Shown here one piece after another: positions 11,439 through 20,836 of a stretch of 64,000 bases of DNA. Source of the DNA: Dipteris shenzhenensis (taxonomy: Eukaryota > Polypodiophyta > Polypodiopsida > Gleicheniales). The DNA is taken from NCBI GenBank assembly GCA_047967505.1, contig CM106539.1, one strand, 5' to 3'. The translations under genes and the position numbers were made by a program. Position 1 is the stretch's first letter; every line of letters starts with the position of its first letter. The notes beneath the pieces are model-generated. The model saw nothing but the letters and a program-made list of their open reading frames with translations, searched no databases and had not been told where the DNA came from.

Positions 11439-11833
11439 GTGTTTGGCTGCGTCGTTTATTTGCTGATCTTCATCTTTCATTGGAGGGTCCTTCTCCAATT
11501 CTCACTGATAGTCAGAGTGCTATTGCAGTGGCAAAGAATCATGTGTTTCATGCTCGCACGAAGCACATTGAGGTTCACTATCACTACGTCAGAAAGAAGT
11601 TGCATGCAGGAGAGATCAGTATGATCTATGTGTCAACACATGACAATGTTGCAGACATTTTCACCAAAGCACTTCCACGTGAAAAGTTTGAGGCATTTCG
11701 CAGTGCCCTGAACTTATCTCCTTTTGGTGATTGATCATTTTCTTGTACATGACATTGGCACTGCAGGGGGGTGTTAGAATTATTGTTATAATTTAGCAAT
11801 GACCAATGTAATGTAATAAGTAGGTTAGGGGCA
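11439..11833 (+). repeat. Inverted copy of the element's 3' end (395 bp), paired with 10406-10796
   Basis: Read on plus it contains the RNase H tail (open frame 11480-11734 with AIAVAKNHVFHARTKH and NVADIFTKALPREKF), the purine tract (GCAGGGGGG) and about 62 bp of LTR start (TGTTAGAATTATT). The reverse complement matches 10406-10796 almost base for base; the main difference is an extra GAGA in this copy. The arms are separated by about 640 bp, so the RNA or DNA strand could fold into a long hairpin. Confidence 0.9.
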
Positions 11834-12480
11834 TTTAGCATATTTCATAGAGCACCCTTCTTCATGACTTGGGGATCAGTGGCATGGTTCTCTCTTACTG
11901 GCACTCGTGTTTTTTGAGGGACATGACTCATACTCAGCTTTCATTATATGACAACACTCTATGGAGTCATGTTCTCTCCGGGATGTTCCCTTCACTCCTT
12001 TCAAATCTGCTCATGCCTCAATAGACACATCATGGGAGATTCTGGGTAGCAATACAACTTGGTATATTTGGAGGGCCAGATGTACGGAGGCAATGGAGGG
12101 TTCCGAGGTTCACCCTTCCCAATCTATGGCCAGTATATGGACTGGCACTATACACACACTGATGGCCATCTAGGCGAGCATGCAAGGATCCTCCAGAGCA
12201 GCTACTACAGCTAGGAGAGTTACTTTTTGCAGAGTTTGGAGAGGACCTCCTTTCTGTTACACAAATTGCTCTCTGTCTGCAAAAGCCCCAAATTTCTTCA
12301 AGGAAATTGCATCCAAAAGAGGGCAAATTAACCGAAAGCCCCAAATTTGCAATTTGTCTGCCAAAGCTCCAAATGTGCTCCCAAAAATACAGCCAAATAA
12401 TGGTTGTATGCACAAAAGCCTAACAAAAAACTTTCCAATATCCTCCTGCAAAAATGTAAATTTCCAAGCCCACCTTCAAA
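11834..12480 (+). other. Unassigned insert within the copia element, with a possible LINE-tail scrap
   Basis: The frame at 11961-12173 contains WYIWRARC followed by an acidic stretch and a W, which recalls the W-x-I-W-K-x-R-C segment near the end of plant non-LTR retrotransposon RNase H/zf-RVT regions. The evidence is one motif only. From 12240 to 12470 there are repeated CCCCAAATTTG-like words and no good frame. Confidence 0.3.
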
Positions 12481-12936
12481 CTGTACGGACTAACAGTACG
12501 GAACTGTCAGTCCAGTGCAGTTGTACGGAACTGTACAGCTCAGCCTGTACGGTCGGAATCCATACACCTGTATGGATGTACGGATCTGTACGAGAGCTGT
12601 ACGCCAGTTTGTACGGACGGTACGGGAGCTGTACGGCAGTTTGTACGAACGGTACGAGAGCTGTACGGATGGCGACAACAAACTGTACGGGGTGTACGGA
12701 CGGCGCTGTCGACGAGCTAGTACAGGCGTACGAAACTGTACGGCGAACCGTACAGTCTGGCGACGAGCTGTACGACTGACGACCTGCTGTATGGCAACGA
12801 TGGCGAACTATGTACGGAAAGGGGTTGTACGGCGTTTTGTACGGGCAGCCTGGTACGGACGTACGGAGCAGCTTAGACTAGCTGTACGGACTGCTGCGAA
12901 ATGGTATGGATGCTACGCAGGCTGGGGCTGTACGGC
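12481..12936 (-). repeat. Dense GTACGG/CCGTAC motif array in the copia leader
   Basis: I count 19 GTACGG hexamers on the plus strand in about 456 bp, almost all as TGTACGG or GGTACGG and irregularly spaced 10-50 bp apart. On the element's sense (minus) strand the word reads CCGTACA. The array lies between the primer-binding site and the remaining coding part, i.e. in the transcript leader. Open frames at 12180-12779 and 12515-13066 are by-products of the repeat and are not called as genes. Confidence 0.9.
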
Positions 12937-13006
12937 GACGATGCAGGAGGAGCTTGGGCAAGGAGCTGGGAGCACGTCCAGGAAGGAACACTGCTCTAAT
13001 ACCAAA

Positions 13007-13270
13007 TGTGGGAGTAGGGAGAGAGCAAAGTGTGAGAGCAGGAGCAGGAGAGAGAGAGAGAGCTGAAAACGATAGTTGCAATTAGATGAGTGTGTTACAA
13101 CTGAATAGAGTGATAGGTTTTGTCTAAGTGACAAAACCTTATCCTTCACTAACCGTAGTTAGTGAACTAACTGTGGTTAGGGGAAAAAACCTCTAAGTGA
13201 GGGAAAAGTGCCCCTAACCTACTTATTACATTACATTGGTCACTGCTAAATTATAACAATAATTCTAACA
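13007..13270 (-). repeat. LTR (right; 5' LTR in element orientation), 264 bp
   Basis: Same sequence as 10206-10467 with TGTGGG and CTAACA ends on the plus strand. Its left flank CTCTAATACCAAA is the reverse complement of the primer-binding site, which sets the element's direction as minus. Confidence 0.95.
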
Positions 13271-13404
13271 TGTGGATGAGTCGAGCTGTAGCCCACGTGC
13301 TCGGGGGTGGTCTAGAGGATCGAGGCGCCTACACTATAATTCTGGTTGGATTGAGGATGAGTTTCTAGGTCAGTGATAGGGTCAGATCCTGCGGGGTCGT
13401 GTCA
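13271..13404 (+). repeat. 3' LTR of the three-LTR element, right part
   Basis: It resumes TGTGGATGAGTCGAGC and ends GGGGTCGTGTCA, completing the LTR begun at 9849. Joined across the TGTGG duplication it lines up with the 5' LTR. Confidence 0.9.
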
Positions 13405-13804
13405 TTGCTATATATAGAGATTGATTCATATATAGTGCTTGCTTTATATGGAGGGAGCTATCCATAGCATTGTGCTATCTATAGCGGGTTTCCTTCTATA
13501 TAGAGGGAGGGCCAATGCTATTGTGTAGATCAGTTGACCACTCCTCAACTGATGGATGGGCTTGGACCCAGGCTGGGACTCTGGCCATCTACATGGTGGA
13601 TCATAAGTGGTGTATCGAAGGTCCTCTGGACAGGCTCAGGTGGTATGGGACACCTGGGTTAGATACGGGCCTATAAATGAGTCGAGCTGTAGCCCATGTG
13701 CTCGAGGGTGGTCAGAGGATCGAGGCGCCTGCACTATGATTCTGGTTGGATTGAGGGCGAGATTCTAGGTCAGTGATAGGATTGGATCCTACGGGGTCGT
13801 GTCA
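13405..13804 (+). repeat. Truncated third LTR copy in tandem
   Basis: It starts TTGCTATATATAG, corresponding to about 90 bp into the LTR, and continues to the canonical GTGTCA end, followed by the second ATTAT. Because the outer duplication lies beyond this third copy, the LTR-internal-LTR-LTR arrangement was either inserted as such or formed by recombination plus deletion after insertion. Confidence 0.9.
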
Positions 13805-15731
13805 ATTATGATTAAACATGTCATGTCCAAATCTATGCATCAGTACTTAACGTAGAGGTAAACCTGGTCGCAGAGATTCAGATGTTCAAAGCTGTGGGAC
13901 AAGCAGGCTTTCGAATAGATCAAGGGACCATGGATCAATACTCTCACTCAGGGTGGTCACCGAGGAGGCTAGGGCATGGAGACAGAGGGTCTATTGCTGC
14001 TTTTTAGATTTCCGCAAGGCTTTTGACACAGTGCTGAAAGCCCGACTCATCAGACACGTCTGTAGGAGCTGGGATATGATCAAGAGATCACCTAGGCACT
14101 CATGGCACTTTATGAGAGAGTCTCGGGTAAGGTGAACAAAGGAGATCATGAGCACCATTGGGGTCAAACAAGATTGTCCGTTATCACCAACCTTGTTCGC
14201 TCTCTACATAGATGAGTTTGAGACCTTTATTGGGACCCTAGGAGGGGCTGGTTGCCCTCTAGCCCGATCCTTGCTCTAGATTTTCCTGTATGCAAATGAC
14301 GTGGTCTTACTCTCTTCGTCAGCATAGGGTCTCTAGGAACACTTGGATGTGTTTCATACCTTTTGTGAAACACATGATTTGAAGGTCAACCTTTGGTCAA
14401 ACCAAGGTCATGATCTTCAACACATCCCAGGCAGCCATGTACGGAGAGCATTTCACCTTGGATGGGTTGTTGATGGAGGTGGTAGCATCGTTTGAATATT
14501 TGAAGGTCAACCTTTGGTAAAACCATCGTACGAATATTTGTTGATGGAGGTGGTAGCATGGTACGCAAATGACGTGGTCTTACTCTCTTCGTCGGCATAG
14601 GGTCTCCAGGAACACTTGGATGTGTTTCATACCTTTTGTGACACATGATTTAAAGGTCAACCTTTGGTAAAACAAAGGTCATGATCTTCAACACATCTCG
14701 GACAGCCATGTATGGAGAGCATTTCACCTTGGATAGGTTGCTGATGGAGGTGGTAGCATCATACGAATATTTGGAGGCCCTTTTCTCCGGCCCGATCTTC
14801 ACGATGCAACTAGCATTACAGGCCCGACAAAGTGGAGGGTACATTGCACTCGAGCAACAGTGCTTTCACTCTCACTTCCAGGACCCATGACCAAGACTCT
14901 TCTCTTTGACGACAGCTTGGGCCTGAGTTGAGAGGCTTCAGGTTCTCATGCTCTCACAGATGATTTGCAATAAGCCTTTAGTCCCACATTAGATAGTCCT
15001 AGTTGAGTTCAAAGGATCCCCACTACAGCTCGATGCAATTGAGTTCAAAGAATCCCCACTACAGCTCGATGCAACGTTTCAGGTTCATGTATCTCTACCA
15101 CATTAGACACTATGGCTCCTCCACCACAAGTCGACACAGGCTTCCTTGGTTGGCTTTATCCTCATCCATGGCACTGGCGGTAGACGGTGACCGGTATGCA
15201 CGTACATGCAAATGGTTTGAGAGCCTAGGGCTCCCTTCTAGTACAGCATTGAGGCCCCCTCCATCGAGCTCACATATCATGAGGTGAATCAGGTCATCCG
15301 AGAGGATCTTTTACAGCTACACACATTCAGCACCTGGTTGGCACCCCACGAGCTCTTTGTGAAGCTTAGTTTTTATAGAGACCATTGCCTGCAAATTTCG
15401 GCAAAGTACACATGGATCCACTCCCCCACTCCATGAGGATATTTATTAGGCAGTTCCATGTCACATCGCACACGACTTCGCGTTGAGAGAGGACGAGCAG
15501 AGAGTATACCCAAAGAGGGTCGCATCTGCACCCTATGTGATCATCAAGAGATCAAGGCGGAGGAGCACTTCGCTTTCAAATCCGGTGTACTATGAGATTA
15601 GAGGTCACTATCACTGCCTCTTCAAAGATGGTTTCGAACCCCTATCCAACTTTTTGTCTTATCCAGATCAAAGGTGCCTAACGGCTTTTATCCACGAGAA
15701 CGCCCGACACAAGAAGCACTTGCTCAGATAA
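13805..15731 (+). pseudogene. LINE ORF2 remnant: RT core to C-terminus (LINE piece 3 of 3)
   Basis: Motifs in order: MIKHVMSKSMHQYL at the start, QAGFRID, then FLDFRKAFDT (14001-14030), GVKQDCPLSPTLF (14161-14199), IDEFETFIGTLGG and LYANDVVLLSS (from about 14284). The RT active site YADD reads YAND here. Two direct copies of the following segment exist (14292-14505 and 14565-14775). The C-terminus at 15483-15731 shows PVYYEIRGHYHCLFKDGF and YPDQRCLTAFIHENARHKKHLLR-like sequence, matching the tail that follows the cysteine knuckle in plant LINEs. Many frameshifts make it a pseudogene. Confidence 0.8.
14292..14775 (+). repeat. Internal direct duplication in the LINE (about 210 bp, offset 273)
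   Basis: GCAAATGACGTGGTC at 14292 recurs at 14565, and similarity continues to about 14505 and 14775. A short scrambled piece (14506-14564) between the copies repeats parts of the same sequence (GAAGGTCAACCTTTGG, GATGGAGGTGGTAGCAT). The duplication includes the mutated RT active-site motif. Confidence 0.85.
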
Positions 15732-17732
15732 TAGAGGCAAGACTAGGGCATATAGCTAGACTCCACTCAGAGCATGATTACTGAGTTTTTCCAGCCAAAC
15801 AACACTGACTAGCAGTGTTTAGGGAGACAGTGGGCCCATGCACCAGAGCGAGAGGCACATCGGACTTGCCAATGAGTTGAGACACATATCAGACTAGGGG
15901 ACTTTTCTTCCATGCTCACCAAATTAGAGACACGGCCTATTGGCATGACAATGGGGCTGGTTCGTCGCATGGCCATTGCTAGGAGACCATAGCCGACCAC
16001 AAGTATTAACAACCGTCAACGTCCACAGCAGCCTCGCACATCGCCGACCCCCTCTTAGGCTTGACTTCTCCACCAGCCCTCCCCAAACGGTCATCACAGT
16101 GCCGCCATTCCTCATCCTCTCCATGAGCTTAGGAATTCTCTCTCTTATATATCAGTATTGTTATGATCATGGATTTTCTCTTATGTTCATCATGGATGTT
16201 GATGCATGTTTAGAGGCTCCACCCTTCAGCTCATTGTATAAGGTCTTTTTTAGTCTCATAGACCCTTTGGTCTTCCGAAGGCTTTTAATAATCTTTCTTT
16301 CTTTTCCCAAAGGATAAACAATTGGTGCATATTGCAGTTCACATTTCGCTAGACACAACACTCATGGACCACAAAGTAGGCCTCACGCCCACGAGGAGCC
16401 AAGTTCAAGATTGGATTCAGGACACAACACTCATGGGCCGCAAAGTAGGCCTCACGCCCACGAGGAGCCAAGTTCAAGATTGGATTCATGTGAGCTTAGT
16501 GTTAGAGGGTGACCATATTCACGAGGTTACCATCTACAGAAGAGGTGTCTTTCTTCTCCAACTAAGCTCCCTCAAGATCACCCACGCCCTGGCGCAGCAT
16601 TGTCCAATTTTCCTCAGCCCTCATTGAGTGTTCTTCATTCCTTGGTACCTAGCTTCACGGTGGATGACATGGACTCGATGCACCATATCCCGCATTTTCC
16701 ATTGACCCTCAGATTCCCCGCAACTATGTTAGAGTTGCCACCAACAAGTGGATGATGGGGTCCCTTTGCTAAAGTTAATAGCAGCCTGCAGGGTAGTATG
16801 AAGTTCCCTACCAGGAGGAGATCTTCCTCGAGATCTTGGACACAAGCACTTTTCGCAGCATATGTGTTCTTGCAGCTTTCGGCTCAGCACATGCTTCGGC
16901 ATCTACAACTAGATAGCTCCCTTGCCTATTACACACATAAGCATGCATTTATACAAAGGTCATTGTACTGAGTTTTTGTCAGCACCCTAGAGGTGAAGGG
17001 CAGACTCAACCATGACGCACAATAGTGCGAAAGAAGAAAGCTAATCAAAATGTAGTCCATATTCTCTTCATCCAACTTGAATAGATTCTCCTACTTCAAA
17101 AGTGTTTCTGCACATGATGCATCCATACAAACATGTCCGTACTCATCCTCCTTAAAAAAACCAACATTTCAGTTTTACCATGACAAATCATCCGAAAGGT
17201 TGAAAACCCTAAAGCTTATTGAGCAACACACGGACTAGCAAATTTGACATTCCAATGGCGCCTATAGACAATAGAATAAACTTGCGCTCTCCCACATAGA
17301 CACATTCACACACCTACATGCTTGTTAACATTTATTTATACAAAGGCCTTCGTACTGATCTTTGTCAATATCCGGAGGTGAAGGGCTGACTCAGGGATGA
17401 CAACAACTTTACCACTAAAGGAGAACGCCAATCTCTTCATCCAAGCTACAACTCCTTGTTTTTTTTCAAAACTCCTTGTTAAGACATGAGTATTACATCT
17501 TAGTCTTTCCAAAGCAAGCATCTCTACATTTTAAACCAGAACATAAGCTGCTAGCCACTTCTAGTAGAAAAATGGCAATCATTCATAGTCTAACAATGGG
17601 GATATGAAGAAAGCTTGAAGGTGTAAAATCCTAATCCAAAAGACGATAAAAAGTGATACAATCATCGGATGTACTAGAGGTGATTATGAAATATACAAAC
17701 TTGTAAACTTGGCCACGACACAACTACAGAAC
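15732..17732. other. No recognised gene; short direct repeats only
   Basis: Plus-strand frames up to about 15810 may still be LINE tail. A 69-bp tandem duplication lies at 16352-16488. Segments 16945-17090 and 17325-17460 share words such as TTTATACAAAGG and GAGGTGAAGGGC and look like an old direct repeat. No other coding or RNA feature was recognised; the frame 15976-16317 has no known motif. Confidence 0.5.
16352..16488 (+). repeat. Tandem duplication, 69-bp period, two copies
   Basis: GACACAACACTCATGG at 16352 recurs at 16421; the two copies differ at only a few positions (GGACCACAAAG versus GGGCCGCAAAG). The near-identity implies a recent event. Confidence 0.9.
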
Positions 17733-17985
17733 TCAGCAAATGTTACAGCTATCCACCCTTTCTATTTGTGAAAGTGAATCTTTAATTGTGTTCAATATGT
17801 GCACATTTGTTTGCATTTGTGCTAATCTTTCACACTTGGCATACATCCTCTGCATCTGAAATCCAAAGGATTTTTGAGTTCTAGCAGGTATATCACCAAC
17901 CTGCAGAACAAGACTGAGATTGCTCCCCTTATTCACGAGACTTCCGTGTGCATCTATTAGCTCCAACACCTTCAATGGCCTTGGA
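17733..17985 (-). CDS. Candidate terminal exon of an unidentified host gene
   Basis: A minus-strand frame of about 80 codons reads KVLELIDAHGSLVN, a hydrophobic/charged helix-like run with QMQRMYAKCERLAQMQ, and ends SLSQIERVDS... at a stop. The composition (heptad-like L/I/M spacing, charged residues) suggests a coiled-coil protein rather than a transposon. A splice acceptor-like CTCACTTCCAAG precedes it on the minus strand near 17985. It lies 1.1 kb downstream of the proteasome-subunit-like exons on the same strand, but I see no evidence that they belong to one gene. Product unknown. Confidence 0.3.
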
Positions 17986-18339
17986 AGTGAGAATTAACGT
18001 TTTGGGAAAGGGATTCAAAAAAAATAAGGCAGACAAGAGGCCACCTAGATACCTTGGTATTGGTAAATTTTAATTGACATGACCTTCTTTAACTTTGACC
18101 TTTGGGTGTTTCGCCATGTGGTTTATGCAACTGCCATAATTAATATTTATTATCCCAGTTTCCACTAAATAACTGGATTGTTAATATGAAATTACGCTAT
18201 CTTATACTCGCGTTTAGCAGCATATTAATAAGTGCCTCCCTAAATCTTGGCCCTCCTTGTTGATGAGGCATCAGAAGCCTTGGAGAAACGGTGATGACTA
18301 AAACCAATACCAATTCTTCTCTGAAACTAAAGAATTTTT

Positions 18340-18408
18340 TGTGAGTAGAAAATGAACCGAGGTCTCCTGCTCTCTAGCTATTGTTGCACTGAGCTACCTA
18401 TCTAAAGC
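18340..18408 (-). repeat. tRNA-like head of a SINE
   Basis: On the minus strand the segment contains GGTAGCTCAGTGC (box A-like) and, about 30 bp on, GACCTCGGTTCATTTTC (box B-like, with GTTC retained but the following A changed). This spacing is that of a tRNA-derived Pol III promoter, and an A-run follows. It does not fold as an intact tRNA, so a SINE or decayed tRNA relic is more likely than a working tRNA gene. The SINE body would extend leftward to about 18240. Confidence 0.45.
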
Positions 18409-19110
18409 GAAATGAGAAGACTTCATGTCTCGTATATAGCAGTTGAAGGCAAGTAAGTCTTCATCTAAGACACACCTCTCTTTGCTCACGAAGTTTTCAA
18501 AAGAGAATGTGCTCTCTCCTCACAAGCCATCCAGATGCTACATAGTGCCTAGGTGCACCAAGAGATCAAGTTCAAATTTCCTCAGAGATCTCAACGGTTG
18601 ACATCTAGAAGATCTATAGTAACCAAAAGCTAATAAATAGCACTACTTATGTGGATCAACATTTCTTACTACGACATGGTGATATTTATAGTGTGTTTTT
18701 CTTTAATGAGTTATAGGACCTTGAAGTGCTGGGGATTGTTGATCTTGTACGATTTGTCATACTATGTCCTTTGGCACACCAAAAAAGATCAACATTGGTC
18801 CTTTCTGTCACAGGAGAACAAAGGCATCCTTTGTATGCCTATTTGACATCTGCACTTGGGGATCTACTTAAAAAAAGTATACGCCAACATAGTTGTACGC
18901 CATGACCCAGCACCGGGATGACCAACCTTTTCTTGTCGTTCAACAACGGTCGTACATTTCATCAGGCGTACTCCTAACAAAACCTAGAAGCTCCAAGTCC
19001 AATCTTCATAACAATACACGATTTGTAGCGTTGGCAAGGTCGACCATGTTACGAGTTTACTCGAATACCGTCCATTAGTCAGATCCAATGCGCTAATAAA
19101 TGTGAACTAC
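18409..19110. other. No recognised gene
   Basis: Mixed-composition sequence downstream of the proteasome-subunit-like exons. The plus frame 18649-18846 (65 codons) is hydrophobic with no motif. If the neighbouring minus-strand gene is real, this is expected to be intron. Confidence 0.4.
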
Positions 19111-19442
19111 CGGGTGAGAAGTGTCCAAGGGCAGCATCTAACCCTCCGAATGTCGCGGACGCTTTTATTACAAACCTGAACAGAACAGGAAGCGGGTACC
19201 GATCGAGGAAATGCTTGGTGGCTGCGTCTGAAGGCATTCCTGCGAGATTCAAAAGATGTTGTAAATCCACGAGTCTGTTGGATGCAAAAGAGGTTGAACA
19301 CTAGATAAATGATCACCAATTCAAGTATGTATGGATGCAAGAGAGGAGAAGGAGGAGGACCTGGAATTGAGGAGAACTGGGAAGCGTCTGCCAAGAGGGA
19401 TGAGAGGTCAGGTGCATCTACGTCCATCTCGACCGTGTCCAT
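19111..19442 (-). CDS. 5' exons of a gene resembling 26S proteasome non-ATPase regulatory subunit 5 (PSMD5-like)
   Basis: Two exons on the minus strand. Exon 1 (19442-19361) starts at ATG with MDTVEMDVDAPDLSS, then LLADASQFSSIP. The donor is CCAG/GTCCTC, the intron about 121 bp, and the acceptor CTCGCAG/GA at 19239. Exon 2 continues in phase as G-M-P-S-D-A-A-T-K-H-F-L-D-R-Y-P-L-P-V-L. The pattern 'acidic start, LL..A..F...PG...DA..K.FL...PLPVL' recalls the N-terminus of plant PSMD5-like ARM-repeat proteins, which chaperone base assembly of the 26S proteasome. After that (GLDAALGHF) the match fades; a possible donor is at 19110. A TATA-like run lies at 19511-19524. No later exons were found in the window, so this may be a truncated copy. 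Confidence 0.45.
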
Positions 19443-19504
19443 TGCCACAGCACAGAATTTGAAACAAGCAACCTTCAGCTCAAAAGCTCAAAAACTCTTT
19501 AAAG

Positions 19505-19530
19505 TACTTCGTACTATATATATACATATA
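19505..19530 (-). promoter_or_regulatory. TATA-like element upstream of the PSMD5-like exons
   Basis: An alternating TATATATATA stretch lies about 65-80 bp upstream of the ATG at 19442 on the minus strand. It is a plausible TATA box for that gene, but the assignment is by position and sequence only. Confidence 0.35.
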
Positions 19531-20308
19531 GGGATACACACTTGTCTTCGCTCACTCATTACATGTGGCACACACTTTTTGGCCTAGCGACGGTAGTGAT
19601 TTCAGAAAGCAGAAATTAGGCTTTTCTGATTTTTTGAAAGCCTTAATACGTGGGTCTATCTGATTGGCTACCTCCTGCATGCCTTTAAATTCGCATTCCT
19701 TTCTTTCGTCGAGTGATTTGTGGCATTCATGAGTCGAAGGAGAGGCTATCGTGATGCAAAAGTTGGCACCTGCGATCATTCTTCTCGACGGCGCTATGTA
19801 AGATCGTCAGTATTGGTGCCTTCGAATTCATTAAGGAGGGTCGAAGCAGGGGTGGTTTGTTGCAGAAGAAGGTATGTATTAGTAAAGGGCATGAAATTCC
19901 AACTACATGCGCTGCTTAGCAAGGTAATATACCTCTGCAACTAATCTCTGCCTAGATACGATTTGATCGCTAGAGATTTCCAGCTGCATGCAAATTCCGC
20001 TTACCTGGTCGAGGTGTTTAGCAAAAATTCGTTTATAAAAGCGTAAGAGGAGAGGCATAGCTGTGCAACCACGATTGATTTCTGCATGAGAGTGAGAGTG
20101 ATGGATGCCTCGAATGATTTCATGGACACTAACAATGGTGCTTTTGTGAAGGGTGCGAACTGCTGCCTCTTTATGCGTCAGCCAAATACGTCCTTCCTTA
20201 CTTGATTTTTGCTTCGTATTTCGTTCTTTCACTTCAATATTTCTTTGCACAGCTTTCGTAACCTTTGCATGCTGATTTGCTTCTGAATATACTTGTTTTG
20301 TTGTGCAG
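19531..20308. other. Unassigned sequence between candidate host exons
   Basis: Open frames on both strands (19720-19944 plus, 19903-20433 minus) show no known motif. The minus frame of 176 codons is longer than chance would often give, but codon choice and content do not resemble a known family, so it is not called as a gene. Confidence 0.3.
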
Positions 20309-20425
20309 GTCTTTCCAAGATTTGCCCACAGATATTGCGATCTCCTGTCACCCCAAGCTATGAGAATGAACCTGGATTGAAGCCTTGTGACAATAAATTG
20401 AAGGAGAACATCGATGGCGGTGACG
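20309..20425 (+). CDS. Candidate internal exon (39 codons) of an unknown gene
   Basis: Bounded by a good acceptor (TTTTGTTGTGCAG) and a donor (GACG/GTAAAC), with length divisible by three. It encodes LSKICPQILRSPVT followed by ENEPGLKPCDNKLKENIDGG in one open frame. The translation has no domain I recognise. It is supported only by splice-site quality and an open frame. Confidence 0.25.
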
Positions 20426-20836
20426 GTAAACACTTCATTTTTATTGTTTTTGCCTTCAATGGCATGTGCATCTTCTTCTTCCCAAGCATCCTAATGACTT
20501 ACGAGCTCATCAATTCTTGTGAATCCGCATCTATTTTGATTGCTGTCTTCGATGGTGTCTACATGTTGCTATAAACAAATGAGTAACGATTAGATGCTCC
20601 TCACAAGTGTGTTTTGGATCTCTACCGCTACCCACGCTACCCTTTGCAACTTGCTTATCCTAGACATTATAAGGACTTACAAGCTTGTATGCCGCCGTTT
20701 ATCTGTTGTTCTGACCGCTACCTTGGGTGGTCTCTGAATATTAGTCCCCCGAATCGAGTGAGGATTTACGAGGTGAAGCATGCGATTGATTTGTATGCTG
20801 CCCTGACTTGCACAACGATTAGTTTAAAGCTGTGTC

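Larger units (their letters stand above)
10206..13270 (-). mobile_element. Minus-strand Ty1/copia element nested in an LTR, with an internal inverted copy
   Basis: Flanked by TGTGG at 10201-10205 and 13271-13275. LTRs at 10206-10467 and 13007-13270 are near-identical, indicating a young insertion. Orientation is minus: the primer-binding site sits left of the right LTR (12991-13006, minus reading TTTGGTATTAGAGCAG) and the purine tract lies at 10468-10473 (C run on plus). Only the end of RT and RNase H survive (10522-11438). Upstream of these comes an inverted copy of the element's own 3' end (11439-11833), then unrelated sequence and a GTACGG-rich leader. It lacks gag, protease and integrase, so it is non-autonomous. 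Confidence 0.9.
6158..13804 (+). mobile_element. LTR retrotransposon with three LTR copies, inserted in the LINE
   Basis: Layout: complete 5' LTR 6158-6647, internal region 6648-9848, 3' LTR 9849-13404 (split by another insertion at 10206-13270), then a truncated third LTR 13405-13804. The whole unit is bounded by ATTAT duplications. The 5' LTR starts TGTCATG and ends CGTGTCA, which is common in Ty3/gypsy-type plant elements. I see no gag, protease, integrase or RT in the 3.2-kb internal region, so it is either heavily decayed or a large non-autonomous derivative. Superfamily is undecided. Confidence 0.8.

Noticed and set aside
12180-13066. Two long overlapping plus-strand frames rich in C, T, V and R
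   Set aside because: Produced by the GTACGG repeats, which avoid stops; they run against the element's sense and have no domain.
17733-17985. Dynactin p22-like or PSMD5 C-terminal exon
   Set aside because: Vague coiled-coil similarity only; no diagnostic residues.
18340-18408. Functional tRNA gene
   Set aside because: The box B region is altered and no cloverleaf forms; treated as a SINE head instead.
19903-20433. 176-codon minus frame
   Set aside because: No recognisable domain, and it overlaps a better-supported plus-strand candidate exon.
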